Notes under the pieces: model-generated
Databases searched by the model: none
What the model was told of the DNA's origin: nothing
The model's input: the letters and a program-made list of their open reading frames with translations, nothing else
Assembly (NCBI GenBank): GCA_944363655.1
Contig: CALVUU010000107.1
Span: 1-14,296, forward strand
Direction: 5' to 3'
Origin: an uncultured Bacilli bacterium
GTDB lineage: Bacteria; Bacillota_I; Bacilli_A; RF39; UBA660
Length of the DNA stretch: 14,296 bases
Shown: positions 5,916 to 13,425 of the stretch, one piece after another
Numbering within the stretch: the first letter of the stretch is position 1
Layout: the number at the start of each line of letters is the position of its first letter
Program-made: the position numbers and the translations under genes

Positions 5916-7217
5916 ATGGAACGATTATTTGAAAAAAAGTTACAAGATTGGAAAAATAATGGAATGAAAAAACCCCTTATGGTTATTGGAGTTAGACAAA
6001 CTGGCAAAACATATATAATAAATAAATTTGGAAAAGAAAATTTTGAAGAATTTTTAAGTTTTGATATTGAAAAAAATGAATTTGTCAGAAATATTTTTGA
6101 GGAAACTATTGATGATGAAAAAATATTGGAAAAATTAGAACTGTTTTTAGGAAGAAAAATTGATTTGGATAAAACATTATTTTTCTTTGATGAAGTTCAA
6201 GTTAGTGAGCGTTTTATTACATCATTAAAATATTTTAATGAATCATCTAAACCTTATAAAATTATTTGTGCTGGTTCTTTACTAGGGGTAAAACTAAATC
6301 GTTTTTCAAGTTCCCTTCCTGTTGGTAAAATACAAATGGAATATATGTATCCTCTTAATTTTGAAGAATTTTTGTTAGCCACAGGAAAAACGATGTTAAG
6401 GGATAAGATTAAAGAATGTTATAAATCTATGAGCCCTATGCCTGATTTTGCTCATGAAGAAGCTTTAAAACTATATCGTAGTTATCTTTGTATCGGAGGA
6501 ATGCCTGAGGCTGTAAATAATTATGTTTCTAATAATTGTGATGTTTTAAAATTTGATTCTCATATTTTATCTGATATAAAAGAACTATATATAGGGGATA
6601 TGAAAAAATATGTTAAAGGTAATAATGAAGCTATTAAAATAGAAAAAGTTTATAATAGTATACCGCAACAACTTGCTAAAGAAAAAAATGATTTTCAATA
6701 TAGCTTAATTGAAAGTGGAGCTAGAAAAAGAAAATACGAAAGTGCTTTAGAATGGCTAGTGGCTTCTAAAATGGTGTCAATATGTTTTAATGTTAAAAGA
6801 ATTGAGTCTCCTCTAAAAGTATATGTTGATGATGCTCAATTTAAATTGTATTTAAGTGATTTAGGCATTTTAACTAATTTAAGTGAACTACCTTTTTCGG
6901 ACATTATGCTAGATAATGATTTTATATTTAAGGGTGTATTAACCGAAAATTATATTGCTGAAGAATTAACTTGTAAAAATAAAAAACTTTATTATTGGAC
7001 TTCTGATAGAGAAGCAGAAGTAGATTTCTTACTTTCGGGAAGTGATGGTATAATTCCCATTGAAGTAAAAAGTGGTAATAATATAAAATCAAAAAGTTTA
7101 AATTTATATGTCAAAAAATATAATCCTAAGTATGCAATAAGATTTTCTACTAGAAATTTTGGTTTTGAAAATAATATAAAATCAATTCCTTTATATGCAG
7201 CCTTCTGTATAGAATAA
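5916..7217 (+). CDS. AAA ATPase with C-terminal DUF4143 / nuclease-like domain
   Basis: A 433-residue protein of the widespread AAA_14-DUF4143 architecture. Walker A is GVRQTGKTY (25-33, Lys31) and Walker B LFFFDEVQ (88-95, Asp92, Glu93), with a sensor-like IICAGSLLG (116-124). The middle (about 180-330) is helical. The C-terminal part has a PD-(D/E)XK-like arrangement: Glu344 in GVLTENYIAEEL, Asp370 in AEVDFLL and IEVKSG (Glu383, Lys385). These residues suggest DNA binding or cleavage, but such domains are often inactive. The biological role of the family is not settled; members are abundant in gut bacteria and archaea, scattered and often multicopy. No signal peptide or membrane segment. 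It is a single-gene unit with its own repeat-decorated promoter, and its stop lies 3 bp from the stop of the convergent Xre gene. Codon use matches its neighbours. Confidence 0.9.
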   Translation: MERLFEKKLQDWKNNGMKKPLMVIGVRQTGKTYIINKFGKENFEEFLSFDIEKNEFVRNIFEETIDDEKILEKLELFLGRKIDLDKTLFFFDEVQVSERFITSLKYFNESSKPYKIICAGSLLGVKLNRFSSSLPVGKIQMEYMYPLNFEEFLLATGKTMLRDKIKECYKSMSPMPDFAHEEALKLYRSYLCIGGMPEAVNNYVSNNCDVLKFDSHILSDIKELYIGDMKKYVKGNNEAIKIEKVYNSIPQQLAKEKNDFQYSLIESGARKRKYESALEWLVASKMVSICFNVKRIESPLKVYVDDAQFKLYLSDLGILTNLSELPFSDIMLDNDFIFKGVLTENYIAEELTCKNKKLYYWTSDREAEVDFLLSGSDGIIPIEVKSGNNIKSKSLNLYVKKYNPKYAIRFSTRNFGFENNIKSIPLYAAFCIE

Positions 7218-7235
7218 GTATTATTTCTTTTTAAT
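7211..7235 (+). terminator. Weak hairpin with T-tract after the ATPase gene
   Basis: AGAATAA (7211-7217) can pair with TTATTTCT (7221-7228) with one bulged base, followed by TTTTAATTTTT. The stem is AT-rich and weak. The right arm is also the 3' end of the minus-strand Xre gene. Confidence 0.35.
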
Positions 7236-7475
7236 TTTTGTAATAGTTATGGTATACCCAATAGGTGCTAAAATTTTGAGTAAACTTAATAAAGTTGGAG
7301 AACAATAGCCAGATTCAATCCTGGCTATTTTTTCTCGCGTTACATTAGAATACTTGGAAAATAATTCTTGAGTTAAATTATTTTCCTTACGAAATTGCAC
7401 AAATTCTTTAATAAATATTTCATGTAGTTGAGTAGCATCAAATATAGTTTCAATATAGTTTTTATCATAGTCCAT
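7221..7475 (-). CDS. Xre/HigA-like helix-turn-helix regulator, orphan antitoxin type
   Basis: An 84-residue protein. The helix-turn-helix of the Cro/cI type spans about residues 24-72, with FRKENNLTQELFSKYSNVT as the first helices and REKIARIESGYCSPTLLSLLKIL as recognition and packing helices. The ending YTITITKIKKK is typical of HigA-like antitoxins. The start is ATG at 7475: the ribosome site AGGTG (7486-7482 on this strand) lies 6 bases upstream. A GTG at 7484 would extend the protein by three residues but is part of that ribosome site. It probably represses its own promoter through the dyad at 7489-7518. No toxin gene lies beside it: the upstream side is 120 bases of regulatory DNA and then a divergent ligase gene, and the downstream neighbour is the convergent ATPase. 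It may be a solitary regulator or the remnant of a toxin-antitoxin pair. Confidence 0.8.
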   Translation of the reverse strand: MDYDKNYIETIFDATQLHEIFIKEFVQFRKENNLTQELFSKYSNVTREKIARIESGYCSPTLLSLLKILAPIGYTITITKIKKK

Positions 7476-7481
7476 AAGTAT

Positions 7482-7486
7482 CACCT
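7482..7486 (-). promoter_or_regulatory. Ribosome binding site deciding the Xre start
   Basis: Reads AGGTG on the minus strand, 6 bases before ATG 7475. It overlaps the alternative GTG at 7484, which therefore lacks a site of its own. Confidence 0.7.
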
Positions 7487-7488
7487 AA

Positions 7489-7518
7489 ATTTATTGTATC
7501 ATTTTTGATACAATAAAT
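7489..7518. promoter_or_regulatory. Perfect 12-bp inverted repeat, probable Xre operator
   Basis: ATTTATTGTATC (7489-7500) is matched exactly by GATACAATAAAT (7507-7518) across a 6-base spacer. The dyad covers the -10 and most of the spacer of the minus-strand Xre promoter and ends 11 bp from the -35 of the divergent ligase promoter, so one bound repressor could affect both. No T-tract follows, so it is not a terminator. Confidence 0.75.
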
Positions 7519-7521
7519 CAA
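7493..7521 (-). promoter_or_regulatory. Promoter of the Xre gene
   Basis: On the minus strand: -35 TTGATT (7521-7516), 17-bp spacer, TGA then -10 TACAAT (7498-7493). The operator dyad lies within it. Confidence 0.65.
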
Positions 7522-7528
7522 AAAAATC

Positions 7529-7557
7529 TTGCAATAAATATCGATTTATTTTATAGT
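7529..7557 (+). promoter_or_regulatory. Promoter of the ligase gene
   Basis: TTGCAA (7529-7534) and TATAGT (7552-7557), 17 bp apart. Ribosome site AAAGGAGA at 7590-7597, 7 bases before ATG 7605. Between them is a leader of about 40 bases in which I see no stable structure. Confidence 0.6.
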
Positions 7558-7604
7558 TAAACTAAGGATGATGCGGAAGTATCGCCATAAAAGGAGATTT
7601 TTAT

Positions 7605-9560
7605 ATGGAACAATTTGATGCAAAAGAAAAAAGGAAATTGACTGGTTATCCACATATCGATAAAATGTGGCAAAAATATTATGATGCTGAATTTTTAAAA
7701 CAACCATTACCTGAAAATACTTTAAATGGTTATTTGAAAAATCAAACTAAAGGTTTTGATGACTATACGGCATTAAACTATTATGGTAATAAAATATCAT
7801 ATGGTGAATTATTTGAAAATATTGATAAAGCCTCTAAAGTTTTAAGTTCTTTAGGTGTTGGTTATGATGATAAAGTAATGTATTTAATGCCAAATATTCC
7901 CGAGACTGCTTACTTGTTTTATGGAACATCACAAATCGGAGGAATTTCTGATTATGTCGATCCACGACCTGATAGCGTTGATCTTAATATTAGCGCTCAA
8001 AAGTTATTAAAATTAGTTATTAGGGAAAAAATTAAAATGATTGTTGCCCTAGATCAATGTTATTTAGCAATGATTAAACCAATAGAAAAAGAATTAAAAG
8101 AGTTAGGAATAGAAAATGTAGTTATCGTTTCTGCCAAAGATTCGATGAAATTAAATCCTGCACTTATGAGTTTTGAAGAACTTGCTGCGTTAAAACAAAG
8201 AGCTATAAAAACGAAACAAATGGAAGAAGTACTAAAGATGGCTCGGGCAAATTCTGTTTTAAATGTCATGGATTACCAAAAATTACTAATGGATACTAAG
8301 TATACGCAATTAACTAAAATACCATACGTACCTGATAAAATAGATGCTATTACGCATACATCAGGTACTAGTAGTCCTATTCCTAAACCAATACCTCTTA
8401 CTAATGATAATTTAAATAAATATGTTCATCAAACATATGGCGCAAATATGAATATGGAACAAAAAGATAAAGGACTACATATCCTCCCTTACTTTGCGGC
8501 ATTTGGTCTTGCCAATGTCTTACATGCCGGTTTATGTAGAGGTTGGGAACTTATAGAAATACCTGAATTTTCTCCAGCCAATTTAGGAAAATTAATAATA
8601 GAACATCAACCCCAAATAATTATTGGGACACCTACATGGTTTATAAATATGATGAATGATCCTATGTTAAAGAACGCTGATTTATCATGTTTAAAAATGG
8701 TAACCTATGGTGGAGATTCTATGGAAGCGGAAGATGAAATAAATCTTAATAAATTCTTGCAAAGTCATAATAGTTCCATTGTTGTAACTAAAGGTCATGG
8801 CATGAGTGAAACTAGTGGTTGTGCATCTTATGCTACCAATGATTATAATGATATTGGCATAATGGGAATACCTATGCCTAATACGATTTATGCTGTTGTA
8901 AATCCTGAAACTAAAGAATTATTAAAATTTGAAGATGGAGTAGACTATCTAGAAGGTGAATTAATAATTTCTTCACCAGCCATAACTAAAGGTGTTTTAA
9001 ACGGGGAAGTAATTGTTCCTCACGGCAAATATGATGGTCTAGATTTTATCTACACAAGAGACTTAGCAACAATGGATCGATCAGGTAAATTAAAATTCTT
9101 AAGTAGAATAGATCGTTCATTTACAAGATATGATGGTTTTAAAGTTAAACCATATGAAATAGAAAGTGTTTTAAAACAAGATGCAAGAATAAAATCATGC
9201 ATAATATCGCCATATTTAGATGGTGAAAAATATGGTTTTATGATAAAAGCAACAATTGTTTTAGAAGATGACTTTGTATTATCTAAAGATGAACAACTAG
9301 AATTTGTCAAAGACTTAGTAGATAAATATTTTGTCAAAAATCCTGATGTTTCATCAAGACAATTACCATCAAAATTTGTGATTAGAGAAACTCTTCCTCA
9401 AACAAAAAATGGTAAAATTGATTTTAACTCATTAGCTCAAGAAGAATTAAGTGGTGATGAAATAACTGTTGTATTAGAAGAAACAAATTTATCGGTTGGT
9501 AATATCGAAATAATTCCTCCACAAAAATCGTCAACTTTAACAAGAAATAAAGCAAAATAA
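7605..9560 (+). CDS. AMP-forming acyl-CoA synthetase-like enzyme (ANL superfamily)
   Basis: A 651-residue adenylating enzyme. ANL core motifs in order: the ATP-binding loop ITHTSGTSSPIPKPIPLTN (249-267, usual form TSGTTGxPK); A5 GHGMSETSG (397-405, Glu402); A7 YTRDLA (483-488, Asp486); the hinge RIDRSFTRYDGFKVKPYEIE (501-520); and A10 KNGKID (601-606, Lys604, the catalytic lysine of the adenylation half-reaction). Such enzymes activate a carboxylate, usually a fatty acid, as the acyl-AMP and transfer it to CoA or a carrier protein. The substrate cannot be read here, and no acyl carrier protein is adjacent. No membrane segment is evident. About 45 residues follow A10, ending in a basic stretch, longer than usual; this could be a membrane- or partner-binding tail. 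The histidine kinase gene starts 53 bp downstream with no terminator between, so co-transcription is likely. Confidence 0.88.
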   Translation: MEQFDAKEKRKLTGYPHIDKMWQKYYDAEFLKQPLPENTLNGYLKNQTKGFDDYTALNYYGNKISYGELFENIDKASKVLSSLGVGYDDKVMYLMPNIPETAYLFYGTSQIGGISDYVDPRPDSVDLNISAQKLLKLVIREKIKMIVALDQCYLAMIKPIEKELKELGIENVVIVSAKDSMKLNPALMSFEELAALKQRAIKTKQMEEVLKMARANSVLNVMDYQKLLMDTKYTQLTKIPYVPDKIDAITHTSGTSSPIPKPIPLTNDNLNKYVHQTYGANMNMEQKDKGLHILPYFAAFGLANVLHAGLCRGWELIEIPEFSPANLGKLIIEHQPQIIIGTPTWFINMMNDPMLKNADLSCLKMVTYGGDSMEAEDEINLNKFLQSHNSSIVVTKGHGMSETSGCASYATNDYNDIGIMGIPMPNTIYAVVNPETKELLKFEDGVDYLEGELIISSPAITKGVLNGEVIVPHGKYDGLDFIYTRDLATMDRSGKLKFLSRIDRSFTRYDGFKVKPYEIESVLKQDARIKSCIISPYLDGEKYGFMIKATIVLEDDFVLSKDEQLEFVKDLVDKYFVKNPDVSSRQLPSKFVIRETLPQTKNGKIDFNSLAQEELSGDEITVVLEETNLSVGNIEIIPPQKSSTLTRNKAK

Positions 9561-9580
9561 TTTAATTTAAATCAAAAATG

Positions 9581-9589
9581 TGATAAAAT
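9581..9589 (+). promoter_or_regulatory. Possible extended -10 promoter for the histidine kinase
   Basis: TGATAAAAT at 9581-9589 is an extended -10, with TTTAAT at 9561-9566 as a weak -35, 17 bp upstream. A TATAAT at 9593-9598 is an alternative. Either would give the phosphorelay genes some expression independent of the ligase promoter. Confidence 0.4.
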
Positions 9590-9613
9590 GAATATAATTG
9601 AGGGTGTTGTAAT

Positions 9614-11440
9614 ATGAATTCTGGTTTTATAATGTTAAATACTTTTTCTTTAATAATTGCTCTAATTTTAATCGTCGTATTTTTTAGCAAAGAAAGAGTC
9701 CACCATACTGAGGACAATATCTACGGCAATTTATTGGTCTTGATTTTTGTGACCAATTTAATTGGCTTAGTTTTAGGTTTAAGTTTAGATATTCATTACA
9801 TCTATAAAGATTTTATTATCATTTGTTTAAATAAAGCTTATTTAATTTTATTAATAGTCTCATTGACTCTTTTTGCCTATTATACCTATTGTATATCACG
9901 GTATTACAAACATAATAGCAATAAAGTTAATGGGCTTTTTGTCTTTTTTGGGGTTCTTAATTCTTTAATGGTAGCCTTTTTACCTTTAAAAGTTGAAGTA
10001 ATAAATAATTCATCTATGACTAGTGGTATGGCTATGAATTATACTTTATTTGTTTTTGGTTTAGTTTATATCTTTTTAATGTTTTTAGTTTTATCAGATA
10101 TAAAAAATTTAAAAAATAAAAAGTTTATACCAGTAATTTTATTAATTGTTGAAGCCATAATAATGATTATTATTCAAGCCTTATATCCAGAGCTTAATTA
10201 TCTAGTAAATCCTTCTTGGGTTATAACTTTAATGGTAATGTATTTTACCATTGAAAATCCTGATATTAAAATGATTGAACAACTTAATATTGCTAGGGAT
10301 ACTGCGGAGAAGGCTAACGCCGCCAAGACGGACTTTTTATCAAATATGTCTCACGAAATAAGAACGCCATTAAATGCTATTGTCGGTTTTAGTAATTTAT
10401 TACTTGATGATGAGTTGCTTCCCGAAAAAGCTAAAGATGAAGTCCGAGATATAGTAATGGCATCAGATAATTTACTGGAAATTGTTAATGGTATTTTAGA
10501 TATATCCAAAATCGAAGCGGGTAAATTAGAAATAATTGATACCGAATATAGTACTAAAAAAGTAATTGATGAACTAGTTTCTTTATCTAAAGGTCGTCTT
10601 GGAGAAAAACCAATTGAATTTAAAACCAATATTGATGCTACTTTACCACCTATATTATATGGCGATGCTGGTCGAATCAAACAAATATGTGTCAATATCT
10701 TAACTAATGCTATTAAATATACTAAAGAAGGCTGGATAGAATTTAAAGTAAGTTCAGTTATTAAAGATAATATATGTCGTCTTATAATATCAGTTGAAGA
10801 TACAGGTATTGGTATCAAAGAAAAAAATATTGATAAACTATTTAATAAATTTGAACGTCTAGATTTAGAAGACAATGTTACTATTGAAGGTACGGGACTA
10901 GGTCTTGCTATTACTAAAAAATTAGTTGATTTGATGCATGGTAAGATAGTGGTTCAAAGCGTCTTTGGTAAAGGATCAAAATTTACAGTAAGTATTGATC
11001 AACGGATAGTAGAAAATCCAACGATTAAATTAGATTCAGAAAAAATCACTAACGAAGAAATAATTGTTAATAATAAAAAAGTATTACTTGTTGATGACAA
11101 TAAGATAAATCTAAAAGTTGCCGAGCGCTTGTTAGAATCTTATGGTATCAAAACCGACAGCGTTGAAAGTGGCTTTGCTTGTCTTGATAAAATCAAGAAG
11201 GGCGAGGAATATGATCTTATCATGCTTGATGATATGATGCCTAAGATGAGTGGGGTAGAAACTCTTAAAAAACTAAAAGGAATCAAAGGTTTTAATATGA
11301 AAGTTATTGCCCTTACTGCCAATGCTTTAACTGGCATGCGTGAAAAATATCTGAGCGACGGCTTTGATGATTATCTTGCTAAACCTATCAATAAAGATGA
11401 GTTAAATAAAGTTATTAACAAATATTTAAATAATGATTAA
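9614..11440 (+). CDS. Membrane hybrid sensor histidine kinase (HisKA-HATPase-REC)
   Basis: A 608-residue sensor. The N-terminus has about seven hydrophobic segments (roughly 7-24, 38-57, 66-95, 105-124, 142-160, 171-189, 200-213), like the seven-helix sensor regions of some kinases; loops are short, so the signal is probably sensed in or at the membrane. A short linker leads to the phospho-acceptor helix [15 protein letters not shown] (246-260, His247). The ATPase domain has the N box [10 protein letters not shown] (361-370), G1 EDTGIG (395-400) and G2 [12 protein letters not shown] (426-437). A receiver follows: LLVDDN (491-496), acceptor Asp539 in [11 protein letters not shown], Thr568 and Lys590 (YLAKP). 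All key residues are present, so His247 to Asp539 transfer should work. The ribosome site is AGGGTG 7 bases before the ATG, and the Hpt-receiver gene starts 14 bp after the stop. Confidence 0.93.
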   Translation: MNSGFIMLNTFSLIIALILIVVFFSKERVHHTEDNIYGNLLVLIFVTNLIGLVLGLSLDIHYIYKDFIIICLNKAYLILLIVSLTLFAYYTYCISRYYKHNSNKVNGLFVFFGVLNSLMVAFLPLKVEVINNSSMTSGMAMNYTLFVFGLVYIFLMFLVLSDIKNLKNKKFIPVILLIVEAIIMIIIQALYPELNYLVNPSWVITLMVMYFTIENPDIKMIEQLNIARDTAEKANAAKTDFLSNMSHEIRTPLNAIVGFSNLLLDDELLPEKAKDEVRDIVMASDNLLEIVNGILDISKIEAGKLEIIDTEYSTKKVIDELVSLSKGRLGEKPIEFKTNIDATLPPILYGDAGRIKQICVNILTNAIKYTKEGWIEFKVSSVIKDNICRLIISVEDTGIGIKEKNIDKLFNKFERLDLEDNVTIEGTGLGLAITKKLVDLMHGKIVVQSVFGKGSKFTVSIDQRIVENPTIKLDSEKITNEEIIVNNKKVLLVDDNKINLKVAERLLESYGIKTDSVESGFACLDKIKKGEEYDLIMLDDMMPKMSGVETLKKLKGIKGFNMKVIALTANALTGMREKYLSDGFDDYLAKPINKDELNKVINKYLNND

Positions 11441-11454
11441 GGAGTGAATTTGGG

Positions 11455-12237
11455 ATGAAAGATGTTAATATTTTGATTGAAAATGGAGCTAATGTCAAAA
11501 AAGCTTTAGAATTATTTGGAGATATGGAAACTTATGATCAAACTTTGGAAGTATTCCTAAGTGAAGTTCCAAGCAAAGTACAATTGCTAAAAAATTATAA
11601 AGAAATAGGGGATATGGCTAATTATGCGATTCAAGTTCATTCACTAAAGAGTGATGCTAGATATTTTGGTTTTGAAACTCTTGGAGAACTTGCTTATAAT
11701 CATGAAATGGAAAGTAAGAAAAATAATTTATACTATGTTACTGAACATTTTGATGAACTTATGGAAGAAACTAATCGCATCATTAATTTAGTAAAAAAAT
11801 ATTTAGGAGTAGGTAATATTTCAGAAAGCGAATATAAAAAACCTGAAAAAAATCATGATAAAGCCATATTAGTAGTAGATGATTCTAATTTGATTAGAAA
11901 CTTTATTCTAAAAATATTTAAAGATGATTTTGAAGTAATAGTAGCTAGCGACGGTAAAGACGCATTAAATATAATCAATGATGAAGCGCAAAATAATAAA
12001 ATTAAAGCTGTATTACTCGATTTAAACATGCCTAATGTGAATGGTTTTGAAGTCTTAGATTATTTTAAAAGTAATGACTTATTTAAAAAATACCCTATTT
12101 CAATTATTACAGGAGTAGATGATAAAGAATCCATTGAAAAAGCTTATAAATATCCTATCGTCGATATTTTACTTAAACCATTTAATGAAAGAGATGTCAA
12201 AAAGATATTAGAAAAAACAATCAATAATAACATTTAA
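11455..12237 (+). CDS. Hpt-receiver protein, phosphorelay partner of the upstream hybrid kinase
   Basis: A 260-residue cytoplasmic two-domain protein. Residues 1-118 form an Hpt four-helix bundle with the phospho-acceptor His62 in VHSLKSDARYFGFETL (61-76). Residues 136-258 form a receiver: ILVVDDSN (138-145), acceptor Asp189 in LLDLNMPNVNG, Thr219 in IITG and Lys241 in LLKPF. The natural order is kinase His247, kinase receiver Asp539, this His62, then Asp189 here or in another protein. No DNA-binding, GGDEF, EAL or HD-GYP domain follows, so output must come from protein contacts or from a receiver elsewhere. The gene is 14 bp after the kinase, with AAGGAG (11439-11444) overlapping the kinase stop. 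A hybrid kinase followed by an Hpt-receiver with no output domain is less common than an Hpt alone or a DNA-binding regulator. Confidence 0.92.
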   Translation: MKDVNILIENGANVKKALELFGDMETYDQTLEVFLSEVPSKVQLLKNYKEIGDMANYAIQVHSLKSDARYFGFETLGELAYNHEMESKKNNLYYVTEHFDELMEETNRIINLVKKYLGVGNISESEYKKPEKNHDKAILVVDDSNLIRNFILKIFKDDFEVIVASDGKDALNIINDEAQNNKIKAVLLDLNMPNVNGFEVLDYFKSNDLFKKYPISIITGVDDKESIEKAYKYPIVDILLKPFNERDVKKILEKTINNNI

Positions 12238-12267
12238 TAAAAGTTGCTTTTTGCAACTTTTATTAAA
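12233..12267 (+). terminator. 15-bp perfect hairpin closing the phosphorelay operon
   Basis: TTTAATAAAAGTTGC (12233-12247) pairs perfectly with GCAACTTTTATTAAA (12253-12267) over loop TTTTT. The stop codon TAA (12235-12237) is in the left arm. The inner stem followed by TTTTATT acts as a standard terminator. Confidence 0.88.
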
Positions 12268-12297
12268 CTCTTGTCATTATATTTACTTCTATTTTTG

Positions 12298-12326
12298 GTA
12301 AACTCTTTAGAGTTTGCTTTTCTTTT
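12298..12326 (+). terminator. Second hairpin terminator before the VanZ-family gene
   Basis: GTAAACTC (12298-12305) pairs with GAGTTTGC (12310-12317) with one G-U, loop TTTA, followed by TTTTCTTTT. With the hairpin 30 bp upstream it isolates the two operons, but it also overlaps the -35 region of the next promoter. Confidence 0.65.
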
Positions 12327-12334
12327 GTTATAAT
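12306..12334 (+). promoter_or_regulatory. Promoter of the VanZ-deacylase operon
   Basis: TGTTATAAT at 12326-12334 is an extended -10. TTTAGA (12306-12311), 17 bp upstream of TATAAT, is a weak -35 inside the terminator hairpin. Ribosome site AAGGAG (12341-12345 region) precedes ATG 12355. Confidence 0.6.
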
Positions 12335-12354
12335 TAACTAAAGGAGAAACCATT

Positions 12355-13425
12355 ATGAATAAAAAACTAGTTATATTTAATTACATTTTACTTTTATTTT
12401 CGATAATAATATTTGGAGAATATTTATTAAATTATGCATCACTTAAAGCATCATATATTCTATTTTTGCTTTTCTTTATCTTACTTGCTTTACATGTTTT
12501 TGTAATAGGAATAACTTGTAATAAAGAAAAAGTATATAAGCAAAATATAAAATTATATTTAATACTTTATATAATTTTACTAATAAGTTTAACAATATTT
12601 ATTAATCGTCCATCATTTGCCTTATTTGATTCTTTATTTCTTCAAACCTATTTAGATGAAATAAATTTAATTCCTTTTAAAACTATTATTCATTTTCTAA
12701 CAGGTAATATTAATATAGGAATTAAATTATATAATCTTTTAGGTAATTTATTTGCTTTAATGCCTTTATCTTTTTTACTAGTTTTAATAGATAAAAAGTA
12801 TGAATCATATAAAAGTCAACTAAAAATATTATTTATAACAGTATTAGGTATCGAATTATTACAATTCTTTTTGTCGGCAGGTCGCTTGGATATAGATGAT
12901 TTTATTTTAAATATTGGTGGAGCTTTATTGTTTTTTACTATATTAAAGAAAACAAAATTAATTAATTCAATTAAACATTTATTTAATAGCGATTTAAATA
13001 TACCTAATCATACTAAATATATTTTGCTAATACTAATAACTATTGCAATAATTATTATGGATATTTTATTTATTATTGATTTAAATGCTAATAAAAATAC
13101 CTTGCAAGAACATGATTATTTTTCCAGTAATGAAATTAATAATTGTCATGGTTTAAGAAAAGTAAAAATAAATAATTATAATTTATATGTAGACTGTGTC
13201 GATATTTCTTTTACTGACGAAGAAGATTATTACTTTACTTTAGAAGAAGCCTTGAAACAAAATAAAATCGATTTAAACAACTTAAATAAATATTTTAAAA
13301 TAGTTGAGTTTTTAGAAGATGCCACTATTTATCAGGATGATGAATTTATCTTATTTACTTGTAAAAATAGTAAAGATATTTATGTTGGTAACAAAGATAT
13401 GCAATATAATGGAGAATGTTCATGA
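12355..13425 (+). CDS. VanZ-family membrane protein with a C-terminal extracytoplasmic domain
   Basis: A 356-residue protein. Hydrophobic segments lie near 8-25, 33-53, 67-83, 126-145, 157-174, 184-197 and 222-243. VanZ-like signature: NLIPF (104-108), LLGNLFALMPLSFLL (128-142), GIELLQF (165-171), then GRLDIDDFILNIGG (176-189). VanZ itself confers low-level teicoplanin resistance in enterococci by an unclear route; most family members have no assigned role, and this does not show glycopeptide resistance. After the seventh helix about 110 residues form a soluble domain with four cysteines (264, 281, 336, 355) and no recognised family, probably outside the membrane, where disulphides are possible. 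The protein also has a cysteine at 55. The stop overlaps the next start in an ATGA, a sign of translational coupling. Confidence 0.82.
   Translation: MNKKLVIFNYILLLFSIIIFGEYLLNYASLKASYILFLLFFILLALHVFVIGITCNKEKVYKQNIKLYLILYIILLISLTIFINRPSFALFDSLFLQTYLDEINLIPFKTIIHFLTGNINIGIKLYNLLGNLFALMPLSFLLVLIDKKYESYKSQLKILFITVLGIELLQFFLSAGRLDIDDFILNIGGALLFFTILKKTKLINSIKHLFNSDLNIPNHTKYILLILITIAIIIMDILFIIDLNANKNTLQEHDYFSSNEINNCHGLRKVKINNYNLYVDCVDISFTDEEDYYFTLEEALKQNKIDLNNLNKYFKIVEFLEDATIYQDDEFILFTCKNSKDIYVGNKDMQYNGECS
13411..13414 (+). promoter_or_regulatory. Ribosome binding site deciding the deacylase start
   Basis: GGAG lies 7 bases before ATG 13422 but only 1 base before the in-frame ATG 13416, so 13422 is the likely start. 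Confidence 0.7.

Noticed and set aside
7221..7484. A toxin-antitoxin pair formed by the Xre protein and the convergent ATPase
   Set aside because: The genes are convergent and separately promoted, and the AAA/DUF4143 ATPase is not a known toxin partner of HigA-like proteins.
7563..7604. A riboswitch-like leader before the ligase (GATGCGGAAGTATCGCC)
   Set aside because: Only a few bases can pair, the leader is about 40 bases long and no known riboswitch core is present.
10351..10875. A 174-codon minus-strand open frame inside the histidine kinase gene
   Set aside because: It lies antisense to the conserved kinase and ATPase domains, has no ribosome site and encodes low-complexity Ser/Ile/Leu-rich sequence. 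Similar antisense frames at 5438-5650, 8060-8269, 9050-9337 and 11140-11337 were rejected for the same reasons.
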